Origin: Streptomyces sp. 6-11-2
Lineage (GTDB): Bacteria > Actinomycetota > Actinomycetes > Streptomycetales > Streptomycetaceae
NCBI RefSeq assembly: GCF_006540305.1
Contig: NZ_BJOR01000001.1
Span: 1,488,001 to 1,552,000 of the forward strand
Direction: 5' to 3'
DNA length: 64,000 nucleotides
Every line of letters starts with the position of its first letter. Within the stretch, counting starts at the first letter, position 1. The position numbers and the translations under genes are program-made. Below the pieces are notes generated by a model that made no database searches, was not told the DNA's origin, and saw nothing but the letters and a program-made list of their open reading frames with translations. This document shows, in pieces, positions 19,881 through 28,336 of this stretch.

Positions 19881-20021
19881 TCAGCGTGCTGTCCAAGGGC
19901 GGAGTTTGTCGGGGTTGAGTACGGCCCAGATGCGCATGATCCGCAGCTGGTGCCGCTCGCTCATGATCGCGTCCAGGCCCGGATCGGGCCGGCCGGGTCC
20001 GGGCCCGGCTGGGTTGGTCAT
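19881..20021 (-). pseudogene. SigJ-like ECF sigma factor reduced to its two ends
   Basis: A 46-residue frame from ATG 20021 (GAGGACACC upstream) reads LDAIMSERHQL, the start of the sigma-2 region of SigJ-type ECF factors, and then directly RIMRIWAVLNPDKLRPWTAR, the end of their SnoaL-like C-terminal domain. About 250 residues in between are absent while the frame is kept. This looks like an in-frame internal deletion of a SigJ-type gene. It could still be translated, but would have no promoter-recognition domain. The assignment relies on recognising both termini by eye. Confidence 0.5.
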
Positions 20022-20178
20022 GGTGTCCTCGACTCCCTCTCGGTCGTTCCGCCCCTACCCGGTCCGACGAGACGCCCCGTCGAACTGTGAGGCCGGCCCG
20101 TCGCCTCACATCGCGCGGGGTCGTGTCGTCGTAACCGGTGAAGCCAACAGCGTGCCGGCGGACGAGGAAAGGAATCCC

Positions 20179-20790
20179 ATGGCGGACCCCGTGAACGTCG
20201 CGATCATCTACTACAGCGCCACAAGTACCGTGCACACCCTGGCGCGAGCCGCCGCCGAAGGCGCCGAAAAGGGCGGCGCACGCGTGCGACTGCGCAAGGT
20301 GGCCGAGACGGCGTCACCGGAGCAGATCAGCGCCAGGCCGGAGTGGGCCCAACACCTCCAGGACACCGCCGACGTCGCCGAGGCCGGCCACGACGATCTG
20401 GAGTGGGCCGACGCGGTGCTGTTCGGTACCCCCACCCGCTTCGGCAACCCGGCCAGTCAGCTGCGGGCGTTCATCGACAGCACCGGTCCCCTGTGGTTCC
20501 GGGGCAGGCTCGCGGACAAGGTGTACTCGGCCTTCACCGCTTCCAACACCGCCCACGGCGGACAGGAATCCACCCTCCTGGCGCTGGGCAACACGTTCTA
20601 CCACTGGGGCGGCGTCATCGTGCCTCCCGGCTACACCGATCCCGTCCAGTTCCAGTCGGGCAATCCCTACGGCACCTCCCACGCGGCCGGCGACGGCCCG
20701 CCCGGTGAGGTCGCCTTGCGGGCGGCCCGCCACCAGGCCCGCCGCGTCGTCGAGACCACGGCCGCGCTCAAGGCCGGCCGGGCCGCCTGA
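20179..20790 (+). CDS. WrbA-type NAD(P)H:quinone oxidoreductase
   Basis: A 203-residue flavodoxin-fold protein of the WrbA (type IV NAD(P)H:quinone oxidoreductase) family, which reduces quinones by two electrons and protects against redox cycling. The phosphate-binding loop is YYSATSTVHTLARA (residues 11-24; the usual form is YYSxxGHT), with GTPTRFGNPASQLRAF and the GGQESTLLAL signature further on. The length equals that of typical WrbA. The ATG at 20179 follows AGGAAAGG with good spacing. The unusual Ser/Val in the phosphate loop may affect FMN binding. It appears to be monocistronic; the neighbour to the left is a sigma factor remnant. Confidence 0.88.
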   Translation: MADPVNVAIIYYSATSTVHTLARAAAEGAEKGGARVRLRKVAETASPEQISARPEWAQHLQDTADVAEAGHDDLEWADAVLFGTPTRFGNPASQLRAFIDSTGPLWFRGRLADKVYSAFTASNTAHGGQESTLLALGNTFYHWGGVIVPPGYTDPVQFQSGNPYGTSHAAGDGPPGEVALRAARHQARRVVETTAALKAGRAA

Positions 20791-20840
20791 TCCGTGCGGA
20801 ACGCCGGACCTGCCGGGGGTGCGCGTGGACGGCCGCTCGC

Positions 20841-21405
20841 TCAGGACTGCTCCGTGCCCAGCACGGGCAGTTGGCGACGTTCGCCTTCATCAACACCGTG
20901 GGCAAGGGACCGTTGAGGATCTGGTCGCGGGGCAGGGTCAGGCCGAATCGCCGCCCGATGACCTTCAGGCAGGTGCGGTGGACCGCCTCGGGGTCCTCCG
21001 ACTGTTCCCCGGGGTCGTCGAGGGACAGTCCCGCGGCGGTGAGGTCCCCTTCCAGGGCCGCGCAGAGGTCCGGGTCGCCGCCGGAGACTCCGTCGAAGCC
21101 CCACCAGGAGTCCAGGTGCAGGTGGAAGAAGCAGAGGGTGCGGCCGTCGTGCTGGTGGGCGAAGTCGGGTGGGACGGGTTTGCCGTCCTCCTCCTCGTAC
21201 GAGAGGTGGAAGACGTGGGCGTCGCGTCGTGACAGGTGAGTTCGCCGATGAACCACGGTTCCTGCTTGTCCCTGCCGAATCCGAGCCGGGTCGCGGCGAC
21301 CCGCCTGGCCAGTTCCTCTCCCGCGAGGTCCCGGGCGATGACGACGCTGTGGCCGGTCCAGTCGATGGCGTTCGGCTCGGCCGGCCAGGTGATTCCGTCA
21401 GACAT
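20841..21405 (-). pseudogene. Frameshifted gene of unknown function
   Basis: One protein appears split over frames. From ATG 21405 the frame reads SDGITWPAEPNAIDWTGHSV and on to KQEPWFIGELTCHDA near 21228; the sense then continues in another frame as DAHVFHLSYEEEDGKPVP and LCFFHLHLDSWWGFDGVSG down to about 20880. The end may involve a further shift that would give a natural stop after VLGTEQS at 20841. Uninterrupted, it would be about 185 residues. I do not recognise the family. Sequencing error is possible, because only one or two indels are needed. Confidence 0.5.
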
Positions 21406-21550
21406 GCCGATCACCCCACCAGGTCCGTATCGGGATCGCTGTGGTGGAGGCCACAGCTCTGGTGGGGACGGGCGGTGGCCCCGGAGGCCCGGAGTCCGCC
21501 GACTCCGGCACGATCACTCCTCCGGGGCCACACCGTGGTCCATGCCGGTG

Positions 21551-23179
21551 TCAGGGCGCGATCTCCTTCGACACCCGCTCGCCGGAGGCGATCGCGCCGT
21601 CGAGGAAGCCGTAGTCGTCCAGGGACGTGTGCTCACCGGCGAAGTGCACGTTGCCCTCGGCGCCGGGCTGGGCACCCCACAGGGTCGTGTACTGGCCGAC
21701 CCGGGGGCAGCTGTAGGCACCCTTGGACCAGGGGTTGAGGTACCAGACGTCGCGGTACGCCTTGCCGTTGTACGCGGCCGTGACACCGGGGAAGACCGGC
21801 TCCATCTGGGACAGGAAGGTGCTGACCTGCGCCGCCGGGGCGGTGTCGAAGGCGGCTCCCGTCCAGCCGGTGGTCACGGCGGAGCCGGCCGGGAACTGGC
21901 ACAGGATGCCCTGGGGCAGCGCCTGGCCCACCGTGTCGTCCCAGGTGGTCTGGAGGGTGTCGGGGTTGGTGTACGCGACCCCGCCGTACTTCTGCGCCAC
22001 CCACGGCCGGCTGGTGAACTGCACGTGGAGCTTGGCGTTGGCGCCCAGGTCCAGTTGCTGGATCGCCTTCGTCTTCAGCGCGGAGAACCCGGACTTGGTG
22101 AGGTCGCAGTCGCGCAGTGTCGTGAAGGGCAGCGCCAGGACCACCTTGTCCGCGACCACGTCGGAGACGGCAAGGCCGTCGCTGAACGTGCAGGTGACCG
22201 TCCCGTCGGCGTTGGAGCGGAGCGCGGTGAGCTTCTTGCCGTACTGCACCGTGCCGGAAGGCAGTTGGCCGATCATCCCGGAGACGAGTTGGTCGTTGCC
22301 GCCGACGATCGAGTACTTCTCGTCGTCGCCTGCGAGCGGGGCGAGGGAGCCCGGTGTGTTCCAGCCCAGCAGGTAGATCAGGTTGAGCGCGGGCTGCATG
22401 CTGGGGTCGAGGCCGTACTCGGAGAGCACATTGGACTGCATCAGCTTGGCGAACCGGCTGCTGAGGCCGCCGGGGACGTTGGCGGCCAGCCATTCGTCGA
22501 CCGTCATCAGGTCCAGTTGGCGGCCGCGCGCGGTGTAGTTGCCGTAGGTCTGCGGGTAGGGCGCGGCGGCCAGTTCGGCGGCGAACTTCGGCTGCACCGC
22601 CTTCCAGTCGGTGTTGGCCTCCTTGGTGCTGTAGAGCGCCCCGTCGATCCAGTACTTGTCCCCGTTCGGTGGCGTGTTGCCGCCGTTGACGTTGCGCAGG
22701 GTCAGGCCGAGCGAGGCCGCCAGGTTACGGGCGGCGGTGTGGTCGGTGTTGATGAAGGCGCCGCCGTGCTCGACGACATGGCCCGCGTCGAAGAAGCCGC
22801 GCAGACTCCAGCACCGGCCGCCGGCTCGGGTGTTGCCCTCGTAGACCGTGGCGGCGATGCCCTTCCTGCGGTAGAGGTCGTGGGCGGCCCGCAGCCCGGC
22901 CAGGCCGGCGCCGACGACGACCACTCTGGGTGCGGTGGCGGCGTTGGCCGCCGGAGCCTGGAGCAGCGAGCGGACGCCGAGCCCGCCGGCCGCGGCGACC
23001 GCCAGGCCACCAGCGGCACCGCGCAGGAACTGCCTGCGGCTCGCCCCCTCGACAGCGGCGGCGGCCCGCCTGCCCTGGATCTCTTCCACCGGCACGCCGG
23101 TGCGTGCCGCTTCGTCGTGTGCCGAGAACATCGCGCGCATGTGGGCGCTGAGACGGGTACGACCCTGGAAACGTGCCAT
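21551..23179 (-). CDS. Tat-exported flavin monoamine oxidase
   Basis: A 542-residue FAD amine oxidase that oxidises primary amines to aldehydes with release of ammonia and hydrogen peroxide. The N-terminus has a long n-region and a Tat motif (SRRQFLRGAAGG, residues 47-58) with hydrophobic core, so the folded flavoprotein is probably exported. The dinucleotide-binding motif VVVGAGLAGLRAA is at about 86-98 and GGRCWSLRGFFDAG follows; the C-terminal FAD motif is HFAGEHTSLDDYGFLDGAIASGERV (about 512-536). The ATG at 23179 is preceded by AAGGA. Downstream the window has an APC permease, an aldehyde dehydrogenase and an Lrp regulator, so the group would take up an amine or its aldehyde product and oxidise it to an acid. 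Confidence 0.9.
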   Translation of the reverse strand: MARFQGRTRLSAHMRAMFSAHDEAARTGVPVEEIQGRRAAAAVEGASRRQFLRGAAGGLAVAAAGGLGVRSLLQAPAANAATAPRVVVVGAGLAGLRAAHDLYRRKGIAATVYEGNTRAGGRCWSLRGFFDAGHVVEHGGAFINTDHTAARNLAASLGLTLRNVNGGNTPPNGDKYWIDGALYSTKEANTDWKAVQPKFAAELAAAPYPQTYGNYTARGRQLDLMTVDEWLAANVPGGLSSRFAKLMQSNVLSEYGLDPSMQPALNLIYLLGWNTPGSLAPLAGDDEKYSIVGGNDQLVSGMIGQLPSGTVQYGKKLTALRSNADGTVTCTFSDGLAVSDVVADKVVLALPFTTLRDCDLTKSGFSALKTKAIQQLDLGANAKLHVQFTSRPWVAQKYGGVAYTNPDTLQTTWDDTVGQALPQGILCQFPAGSAVTTGWTGAAFDTAPAAQVSTFLSQMEPVFPGVTAAYNGKAYRDVWYLNPWSKGAYSCPRVGQYTTLWGAQPGAEGNVHFAGEHTSLDDYGFLDGAIASGERVSKEIAP

Positions 23180-23444
23180 GCCGAAGTCCTTACTGCTGCG
23201 AAGGGGAGGGATGCTCGGTGGCTGCGGCGCACGAACCCGCCGGCCTGAGGACGCATGGGGGGTTGGGAAGTGCCTGACGCCGTGCGTGCGGCACGGCTCG
23301 GGACGGGATGCGGCGGAAAGTCAGGGGCGCGAACGGCGGTACGGAGACGCCTCCCCGGGGTGGGAGGCCCAGGCGGGAAGCCGGATGGGAGGTGCCCTTG
23401 GGAGTCGGACTCCGGGATGCCGGACGGTCACGGCACCGAGCCGT

Positions 23445-24899
23445 TCAGAGGCGGGGGACTTCCTTGGAATCCTCGTGGGACGCGGACGCGGCGGCGTGGG
23501 CCGCGGGCTCGTCGGTGGGCGCCGGGGCGTCGCGGTCCTGGACGCGGCGGCGGTACTCCCACAGCAGGACCGCCGCGGCCAGTACGCCGACGGCGATGGC
23601 CAGTTCCCTGAAACCGCCGTACCCGGTGATGGAGAAGCCGGTGGCGCCGACGACCAGGATGACGGCCAGCAGCGCGGTGAGGAACCAGGCCAGCGGCACG
23701 AAGAAGTCGGGGAGCCGGATCGGGCGTGCCAGGTCGGGGCGGTCCCGGCGCAGCAGCGCGAAACCGGAGATCGCCAGCATATGGGTCAGGATGTAGCCCA
23801 GGTTGCCGGTGACAATGATCGCCAGCGGCGTCTTGAGCACCACCAGCACGATCACGTTGATCGCCAGCGCGACGGTGAGCGCGCGAGCCGGTACACCGCG
23901 CCGGTTGAGCACACCGACCTGACGGATCGTGACGCCCTGCCGGCCCATGTCGTACAGCACCCGCGAGCCGTCGGCCAGCCCAGTGATCATGATGAGCAGC
24001 AGCGAGGCGATGAGGAACACGATCATCAGGTCGGCAGCCCCGCCGACCAGGTCGTGGAAAGCGCCGACGTAGAACGAGGTGGGGTCCTCACCGATCTCCT
24101 TCTCGCCGACGTAGCCGGAGAGCGCCAGCGGCAGCAGGATGAAGACGCCGAGGCAGAACAGCACTCCCGCACGCAGCGCACGGGAGGTGTCCCGCACGGT
24201 CTCCTTGTACTCGGGGGCGAAGGTCGCGCACACCTCCACGCCGAAGGAGGTCCAGGCCATGATGTACAACCACACCAGGGCCTCGCGGAGCCCGCTCATG
24301 CCGTGAAGGTTCCAGTGCAGGCCGGCCGTGCTCCAGTCGCCGGAGAGGAACGGTCCCACGATGAAGACCGCGAGCGGGATCAGCAGGATCCCGCCGGTCA
24401 CGTAGACCACCCACATCGCCGCGTGCAGGCCGTACATCGCCGCCGCGTACAGCAGCCCCATGACGACGAGTCCCACCACGATCGGCAGGCTCAGCTCCGC
24501 CACGCCCAGGTCGAGTGTCCAGGTCTGGCCGGGGAACCACTGCGCCTGCACCAGGGAGCCGATGATCCCCGCGTACACCGCCAGGGCGGTGGTCCAGGGC
24601 AGCCAGTAGCCGATGCCGGCCAGGGCTCCTACGACGGGGGCGCGGCTGCGCCAGCCCTCGGTGGCGTAGTGCGCGATTCCGCCGGAGGAGTCGGGGAACA
24701 TCGCGGCCATCTCGGTGTAGATCCAGTTGGTGGCGGTGGCCAGCACCATGGACACCGCCCACAGGGCGATCGCGCCCCAGGCGCCGAGCCCCCCGATCGA
24801 GGCTCCCAGGGATGCGATGAGCGCGGCCGGCATGGTCAGCGACATGGCGAACCCGTCGTACCATCGCATCTTTTTGGCGAGGGCAGGTTGCTCGGACAT
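23445..24899 (-). CDS. APC-family amino acid/polyamine permease
   Basis: A 484-residue permease with about 12 transmembrane helices. The start ATG 24899 has an ideal GAAGGAG site 5 nt upstream; the much longer frame upstream is a non-coding GC-rich leader with several GAGAGCCGG repeats. The sequence (MRWYDGFAMSLTMPAALIASLG near the start, with the usual helix 1 break) resembles the APC branch that carries amino acids, polyamines and their derivatives. It lies 265 bp upstream of the amine oxidase start on the same strand and is divergent from the aldehyde dehydrogenase, with two opposed promoters between them. It probably imports the substrate of this catabolic group. Confidence 0.86.
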   Translation of the reverse strand: MSEQPALAKKMRWYDGFAMSLTMPAALIASLGASIGGLGAWGAIALWAVSMVLATATNWIYTEMAAMFPDSSGGIAHYATEGWRSRAPVVGALAGIGYWLPWTTALAVYAGIIGSLVQAQWFPGQTWTLDLGVAELSLPIVVGLVVMGLLYAAAMYGLHAAMWVVYVTGGILLIPLAVFIVGPFLSGDWSTAGLHWNLHGMSGLREALVWLYIMAWTSFGVEVCATFAPEYKETVRDTSRALRAGVLFCLGVFILLPLALSGYVGEKEIGEDPTSFYVGAFHDLVGGAADLMIVFLIASLLLIMITGLADGSRVLYDMGRQGVTIRQVGVLNRRGVPARALTVALAINVIVLVVLKTPLAIIVTGNLGYILTHMLAISGFALLRRDRPDLARPIRLPDFFVPLAWFLTALLAVILVVGATGFSITGYGGFRELAIAVGVLAAAVLLWEYRRRVQDRDAPAPTDEPAAHAAASASHEDSKEVPRL

Positions 24900-25047
24900 G
24901 GGTCTCCTTCGGACGGAGAGCGGTTGCAGAGCCGGAAGGGGAGAGCCGGGAGAGAGGAGCCGGTAGGGGAGAGCCGGGACGGCGAGGCGGGGAGAGAAGT
25001 GCGGGGAGGCGCGCCCCGGGCGGAGAGCCGGGGTCCATGAGCCCCGC

Positions 25048-25077
25048 ACCGTAGAGCCACCGATTTCGCAGTGTCAA
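25048..25077 (-). promoter_or_regulatory. Promoter candidate for the permease
   Basis: On the minus strand TTGACA (25077-25072), 18 bp, then TACGGT (25053-25048), a good match to Streptomyces HrdB promoters. It starts transcription towards the permease, leaving a leader of about 145 nt rich in GGGGAGAGCC repeats. Confidence 0.5.
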
Positions 25078-25088
25078 TGGCTTGAGCC

Positions 25089-25101
25089 TGCTGATTCAGC
25101 A
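25089..25101. promoter_or_regulatory. Palindrome between the divergent promoters
   Basis: TGCTGA-T-TCAGCA is a perfect 13-bp palindrome located between the two opposed TTGACA elements. It is a natural binding site for the Lrp/AsnC protein encoded downstream of the aldehyde dehydrogenase. Confidence 0.45.
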
Positions 25102-25135
25102 ATCAACTGGCCTTTGAATTGCGGGTTCCGACCTA

Positions 25136-25165
25136 TTGACAGCCTTTCGTTGCCGACCCGATGGT
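25136..25165 (+). promoter_or_regulatory. Promoter candidate for the aldehyde dehydrogenase
   Basis: TTGACA (25136-25141), 18 bp, then GATGGT (25160-25165), about 54 bp before the ATG at 25219. It mirrors the permease promoter on the other strand. Confidence 0.45.
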
Positions 25166-25218
25166 GTGGGCATCACTCCCCCTCTGCGCTCTCCCCGTTA
25201 CGACCAGAAGGGCTCTTC

Positions 25219-26655
25219 ATGTCTGCCGTGCACCCGTTCTTCATCAACGGCGACTACGCCGACAGCACCGGTACCGAGACCTACGACGTCATCAGCCCGG
25301 TCACCGGCGAGCGCATCGGTACCATCCCGCTCCCCTCCGCCACCGACCTGGACGCCGCTGTGAAGGCGGCGAACGAGGCACAGCAGGCCTGGGCGAAGGT
25401 CAACGTCTGGAAGCGGGCGGAGATCTGTCACCGCGTCGGCGACGCGCTGTCCGCCCGGGTGCAGGAACTGGCCCGCCTGCAGACGCTGGAGCAGGGCAAG
25501 CCGCTCGCCGAGTCGGTCGCCGACGTCGAGGAGGCGGCGCAGCTGTTCCATCTGCACGCCGAGGACGCGGTGCGGCTGCACGGTGAGACCATGCCGTCGA
25601 CGGACCGCACCAAGCGGATGTGGACCTTCTACCGGCCGGTCGGCACCTGGGGCATCATCACGCCCTGGAACTTCCCGCTGCTGATGCTCGCCGAGTTCGT
25701 CGCCCCCGGCCTGGCCACCGGCAACGCGCACGTCGTCAAACCGCCGGCGAACACCCCGCTGACCGTGCTGAAGGCCATGGAGGCGATGGTCGAGGCGGGG
25801 GTCCCGGCGGGCCTGGTGAACGTCCTGCCCGGCGAGGGTGCGGCCGGGGACATGCTGGTGCGCCACCCCGGTGTCGACGCCATCGGTTTCATCGGCTCCT
25901 CGGCGACCGGCGCGAAGGTCGCGGCCGCCGCCGGGCTCAAGCGCTCCCTCATGGAGTGCTCGGGCAACGGCCCGCTGGTGGTGCTCGCCGACGCCGATCT
26001 GGACGCGGCGGCCCGCGCCGCGGTGTACGGCGCGTACCTGTGCTCCGGGCAGGTGTGCTGTGCCACGGAGCGGGTGGTCGTACACGCCGACGCGCACGAC
26101 GGCTTCGTAGAGGCCGTGCTCCGCGCCGCCGAGAACGTCGTGCTCGGCGACCCGTTCGACGCGGCGACGAACCTCGGGCCGCTCAACAATGAGGGTGTCG
26201 CGGCCAAGATGGACCGGCACATGGCCGACGCCAGGGAGCGCGGTGCGCGGATTCTGCTCGGCGGGCAGCGCCGCACCGGTCAACCGACCGATCTTTACTA
26301 CGAGTTCACCGTGGTGGACGGGGTGCCCGAGGACAGCCTGCTGTCCCGCGAGGAATCCTTCGGGCCGGTCGTGCCGATCATCACCGGCGGCAGCGACGAC
26401 GAGTTGCTGAGGATCGCCAACGACGACGAACTCGGCCTCCAAGGCGCGGTGTTCACGCAGAGCATGGCCTCGGCGTACCGGTTCGTCGAGGAGTTGGCCG
26501 TCGGTCAGGTCGTCGTCAACGACAGCACCTGCTTCTGGGACGTCAACATGCCGTTCGGCGGTGCGGGCAACCGCGGCACCGGCTGGGGCCGGATCGGCGG
26601 CAAACACACGCTGCTCGACATGTCCGACCTGCGTACGGGCGTCATGAGCCTCTGA
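25219..26655 (+). CDS. NAD(P)-dependent aldehyde dehydrogenase
   Basis: A 478-residue member of the aldehyde dehydrogenase superfamily, oxidising an aldehyde to its acid. Visible landmarks are the N-terminal strand FINGDYADS, the nucleotide-binding GTWGIITPWNFPLLM (about 141-155), the general-base glutamate in MECSGNGP (usually ELGGKSP, so this motif is divergent) and the catalytic cysteine in SGQVCCATERVVV (about 274-286). FGPVVPI follows near 395. The start was set at ATG 25219, preceded by AGAAGGG, because the upstream frame has no site. It faces the permease and is followed by an Lrp regulator. The likely substrate is the aldehyde made by the amine oxidase; which amine is not known. Confidence 0.9.
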   Translation: MSAVHPFFINGDYADSTGTETYDVISPVTGERIGTIPLPSATDLDAAVKAANEAQQAWAKVNVWKRAEICHRVGDALSARVQELARLQTLEQGKPLAESVADVEEAAQLFHLHAEDAVRLHGETMPSTDRTKRMWTFYRPVGTWGIITPWNFPLLMLAEFVAPGLATGNAHVVKPPANTPLTVLKAMEAMVEAGVPAGLVNVLPGEGAAGDMLVRHPGVDAIGFIGSSATGAKVAAAAGLKRSLMECSGNGPLVVLADADLDAAARAAVYGAYLCSGQVCCATERVVVHADAHDGFVEAVLRAAENVVLGDPFDAATNLGPLNNEGVAAKMDRHMADARERGARILLGGQRRTGQPTDLYYEFTVVDGVPEDSLLSREESFGPVVPIITGGSDDELLRIANDDELGLQGAVFTQSMASAYRFVEELAVGQVVVNDSTCFWDVNMPFGGAGNRGTGWGRIGGKHTLLDMSDLRTGVMSL

Positions 26656-26783
26656 TCGGGCTGGTGACCCGCCGCTCCACGGGGCTCCGTACGCTGGACC
26701 GCCCGGACCCGGTGGCCGTCCCCGTGCCGAGGGACCGCCATCGGCCCGGTCCACACCTTGGTCGCGACCTCCGGAGCAGCCGT

Positions 26784-27317
26784 ATGTCCACCCCGAGCCC
26801 GCTCGACGACATCGATCGGCGCATCATCGCCATCCTGCAGACCGACGGACGTCGCGCCTACAGTCTGATCGCCTCGGACGTGGGCATCCCGGCCTCCTCC
26901 GTGCGCTATCGGGTACAGCGGCTGAAGGACGCCGGGATCCTGCAGGTGGTCGGCATCGCCAACCCGCTGACCATCGGGTTCGACCGGCTGGCGATGATCG
27001 GCATCCGGGTACGGCCCGGTACCGCCCCGTCGGTCTGCCGGGCGCTGCGGGAGCTTCCCGAGACCGCGTACGTCATCATGACCGCGGGCGGATTCGACAT
27101 CATGGCCGAGGTGATCTGCCGGGACACGGCTCACTTCACCGACCTGATGACGCGGCGCCTCCATCTGATCGACGGGATCGTCGCCACGGAATCCTTCTTC
27201 GTGCTGGAGGTGCACAAGCTGGCGTACGGGTGGGGCGTCGGCGAGGTGGAGACCTCCGTCCTCGACGCCCCGGGTCCTCCCGACGACGCCGGCATCGACC
27301 AGCGGGCCGACCGCTGA
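26784..27317 (+). CDS. Lrp/AsnC-family transcriptional regulator
   Basis: A 177-residue regulator with an N-terminal winged helix (LDDIDRRIIAILQTDGRRAY, then IASDVGIPASSVRYRVQRL) and a C-terminal RAM ligand-binding domain that assembles into octamers and binds amino acids. The ATG 26784 follows a GGAG 9 nt upstream. It lies 128 bp after the aldehyde dehydrogenase on the same strand and is the only regulator in the amine group, so it most likely controls the divergent promoters at 25048-25165. A hairpin terminator follows. Confidence 0.9.
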   Translation: MSTPSPLDDIDRRIIAILQTDGRRAYSLIASDVGIPASSVRYRVQRLKDAGILQVVGIANPLTIGFDRLAMIGIRVRPGTAPSVCRALRELPETAYVIMTAGGFDIMAEVICRDTAHFTDLMTRRLHLIDGIVATESFFVLEVHKLAYGWGVGEVETSVLDAPGPPDDAGIDQRADR

Positions 27318-27335
27318 CCGCCCCGTCGCCGCACG

Positions 27336-27374
27336 CCCGGCTGGCCGGCACCGCTGGGGTGCCGGGCAGCCGGG
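27336..27374. terminator. Bidirectional terminator
   Basis: Outer arms CCCGGCTG / CAGCCGGG and inner GCCGGCACC / GGGTGCCGG pairing form a long GC hairpin between the convergent Lrp and DUF6299 genes, whose stops are only 64 bp apart. Confidence 0.75.
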
Positions 27375-27381
27375 CGGGGGC

Positions 27382-27807
27382 TCAGTGCGCGACGAGCATC
27401 ACGTTCCGGTGGTGCGAGGCGTGGAAGTGCGGCAGCGGCAGGCCGCTGTGCTGTCGCAGTTCCACGAGGACGGCCTCGACGCGGGCCGGGCCGGGCCTGA
27501 GCCGCTTCGGCGTCACGGTGCCGGAGGCCCGCCAGCGGTGGTGGGCGCCGTCGCACACGGCGCGGGTGCCGCCGATTCCGTAGCGGGTGGCCGAGGGTCC
27601 CCGGCCGATGGCGGCACCGATGAAGACCGGGCCGTTGACGCCGAAGCAGCGGTAGGTGCCGGAGACGGTGACGGTGCCGTCCACCGACAGGCGGGCCGTC
27701 CGGTCGATGGTCACCTTGTCGCCCGGAGCGGCGGTGGCGGGCGCGCTCAGCACGAGCACGGTGGCCGCCGCCGCGCCCAGGGCGCCGAGTACGGGACGCA
27801 GGGGCAT
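27382..27807 (-). CDS. Secreted DUF6299-like protein
   Basis: A 141-residue exported protein. The ATG at 27807 (GGAGG upstream) opens a clear signal peptide, MPLRPVLGALGAAAATVLV with an alanine-rich cleavage region ending near TAAPGD. The mature part is a small beta-rich domain (VTIDRTARLSVDGTVTVSGT, then RYGIGGTRAVCDGAHHRW) with two cysteines that could form a disulfide (YRCFG and AVCDG). It fits the Streptomyces DUF6299 family as I remember it; no activity is known. It is 125 bp downstream of ridA on the same strand but is probably an independent gene. Confidence 0.75.
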   Translation of the reverse strand: MPLRPVLGALGAAAATVLVLSAPATAAPGDKVTIDRTARLSVDGTVTVSGTYRCFGVNGPVFIGAAIGRGPSATRYGIGGTRAVCDGAHHRWRASGTVTPKRLRPGPARVEAVLVELRQHSGLPLPHFHASHHRNVMLVAH

Positions 27808-27931
27808 GGGGAAGAACCTCCGGGGTGACTGGAACAGGAGCTTCCACTCGTACCCGGCGCCCTCGGCGGTGGCCGTGACCCTCACTCTCCGGCGGCGCGT
27901 GCCCGTCGACCACTTGGCCGACACCGCCTGA

Positions 27932-28336
27932 TCAGCCGTCGCCCAGCACCGCGAAGCCGTCGAGTTCGACCAGGGCACGCTCGTCCCACAGCCGTACGAT
28001 CCCGACCACCGCCATCGCGGGATAGTCGCGGCCGGCCAACCGGCGCCATACGCGGCCGAGTTCGGCGGCGTGCACGCGGTAGGCCGCGACATCCGTGGTG
28101 TACACGGTGACCCGAGCCAGGTCCGACGCGGTGCCGCCCGCCGCCGCGAGCGCGGTCAGCAGGTTGGTCAGCGCCCGCTCGAACTGCTCGGGCAGGGTCT
28201 CGCCGACCACCTTTCCGTCGGCGTCGAGTGCCGTCTGGCCCGCCAGGAACACCAGCCGTGAGCCGGTGGCGACCACCGCGTGCGAGAAGCCGGTGGGCGG
28301 GGACAGAGCGGGGGGGTTGACGCGGTCGGCGGTCAC
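27932..28336 (-). CDS. RidA-family enamine/imine deaminase
   Basis: A 134-residue RidA (YjgF/YER057c/UK114) protein. Family members hydrolyse reactive enamines and imines to ketones and ammonia. Typical features are the N-terminal strands (VFLAGQTALDADGKVVG), the helix EQFERALTNLLTALAAAGG and ARVTVYTTDVAAY. The start is the GTG 28336, preceded by GGGGAGG, and it overlaps the stop of a preceding 13-codon mini-ORF. It is the downstream member of the acyl-CoA dehydrogenase operon. In an anthranilate-type pathway the ring product is a beta-enamine CoA ester, so a RidA-like deaminase would make sense here; that link is inferred. Confidence 0.88.
   Translation of the reverse strand: MTADRVNPPALSPPTGFSHAVVATGSRLVFLAGQTALDADGKVVGETLPEQFERALTNLLTALAAAGGTASDLARVTVYTTDVAAYRVHAAELGRVWRRLAGRDYPAMAVVGIVRLWDERALVELDGFAVLGDG

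Noticed and set aside
23180..23444. Possible small gene between the amine oxidase and permease
   Set aside because: The frames overlapping this 265-bp gap run into the neighbouring genes and have no start context; I see nothing supportable in it.
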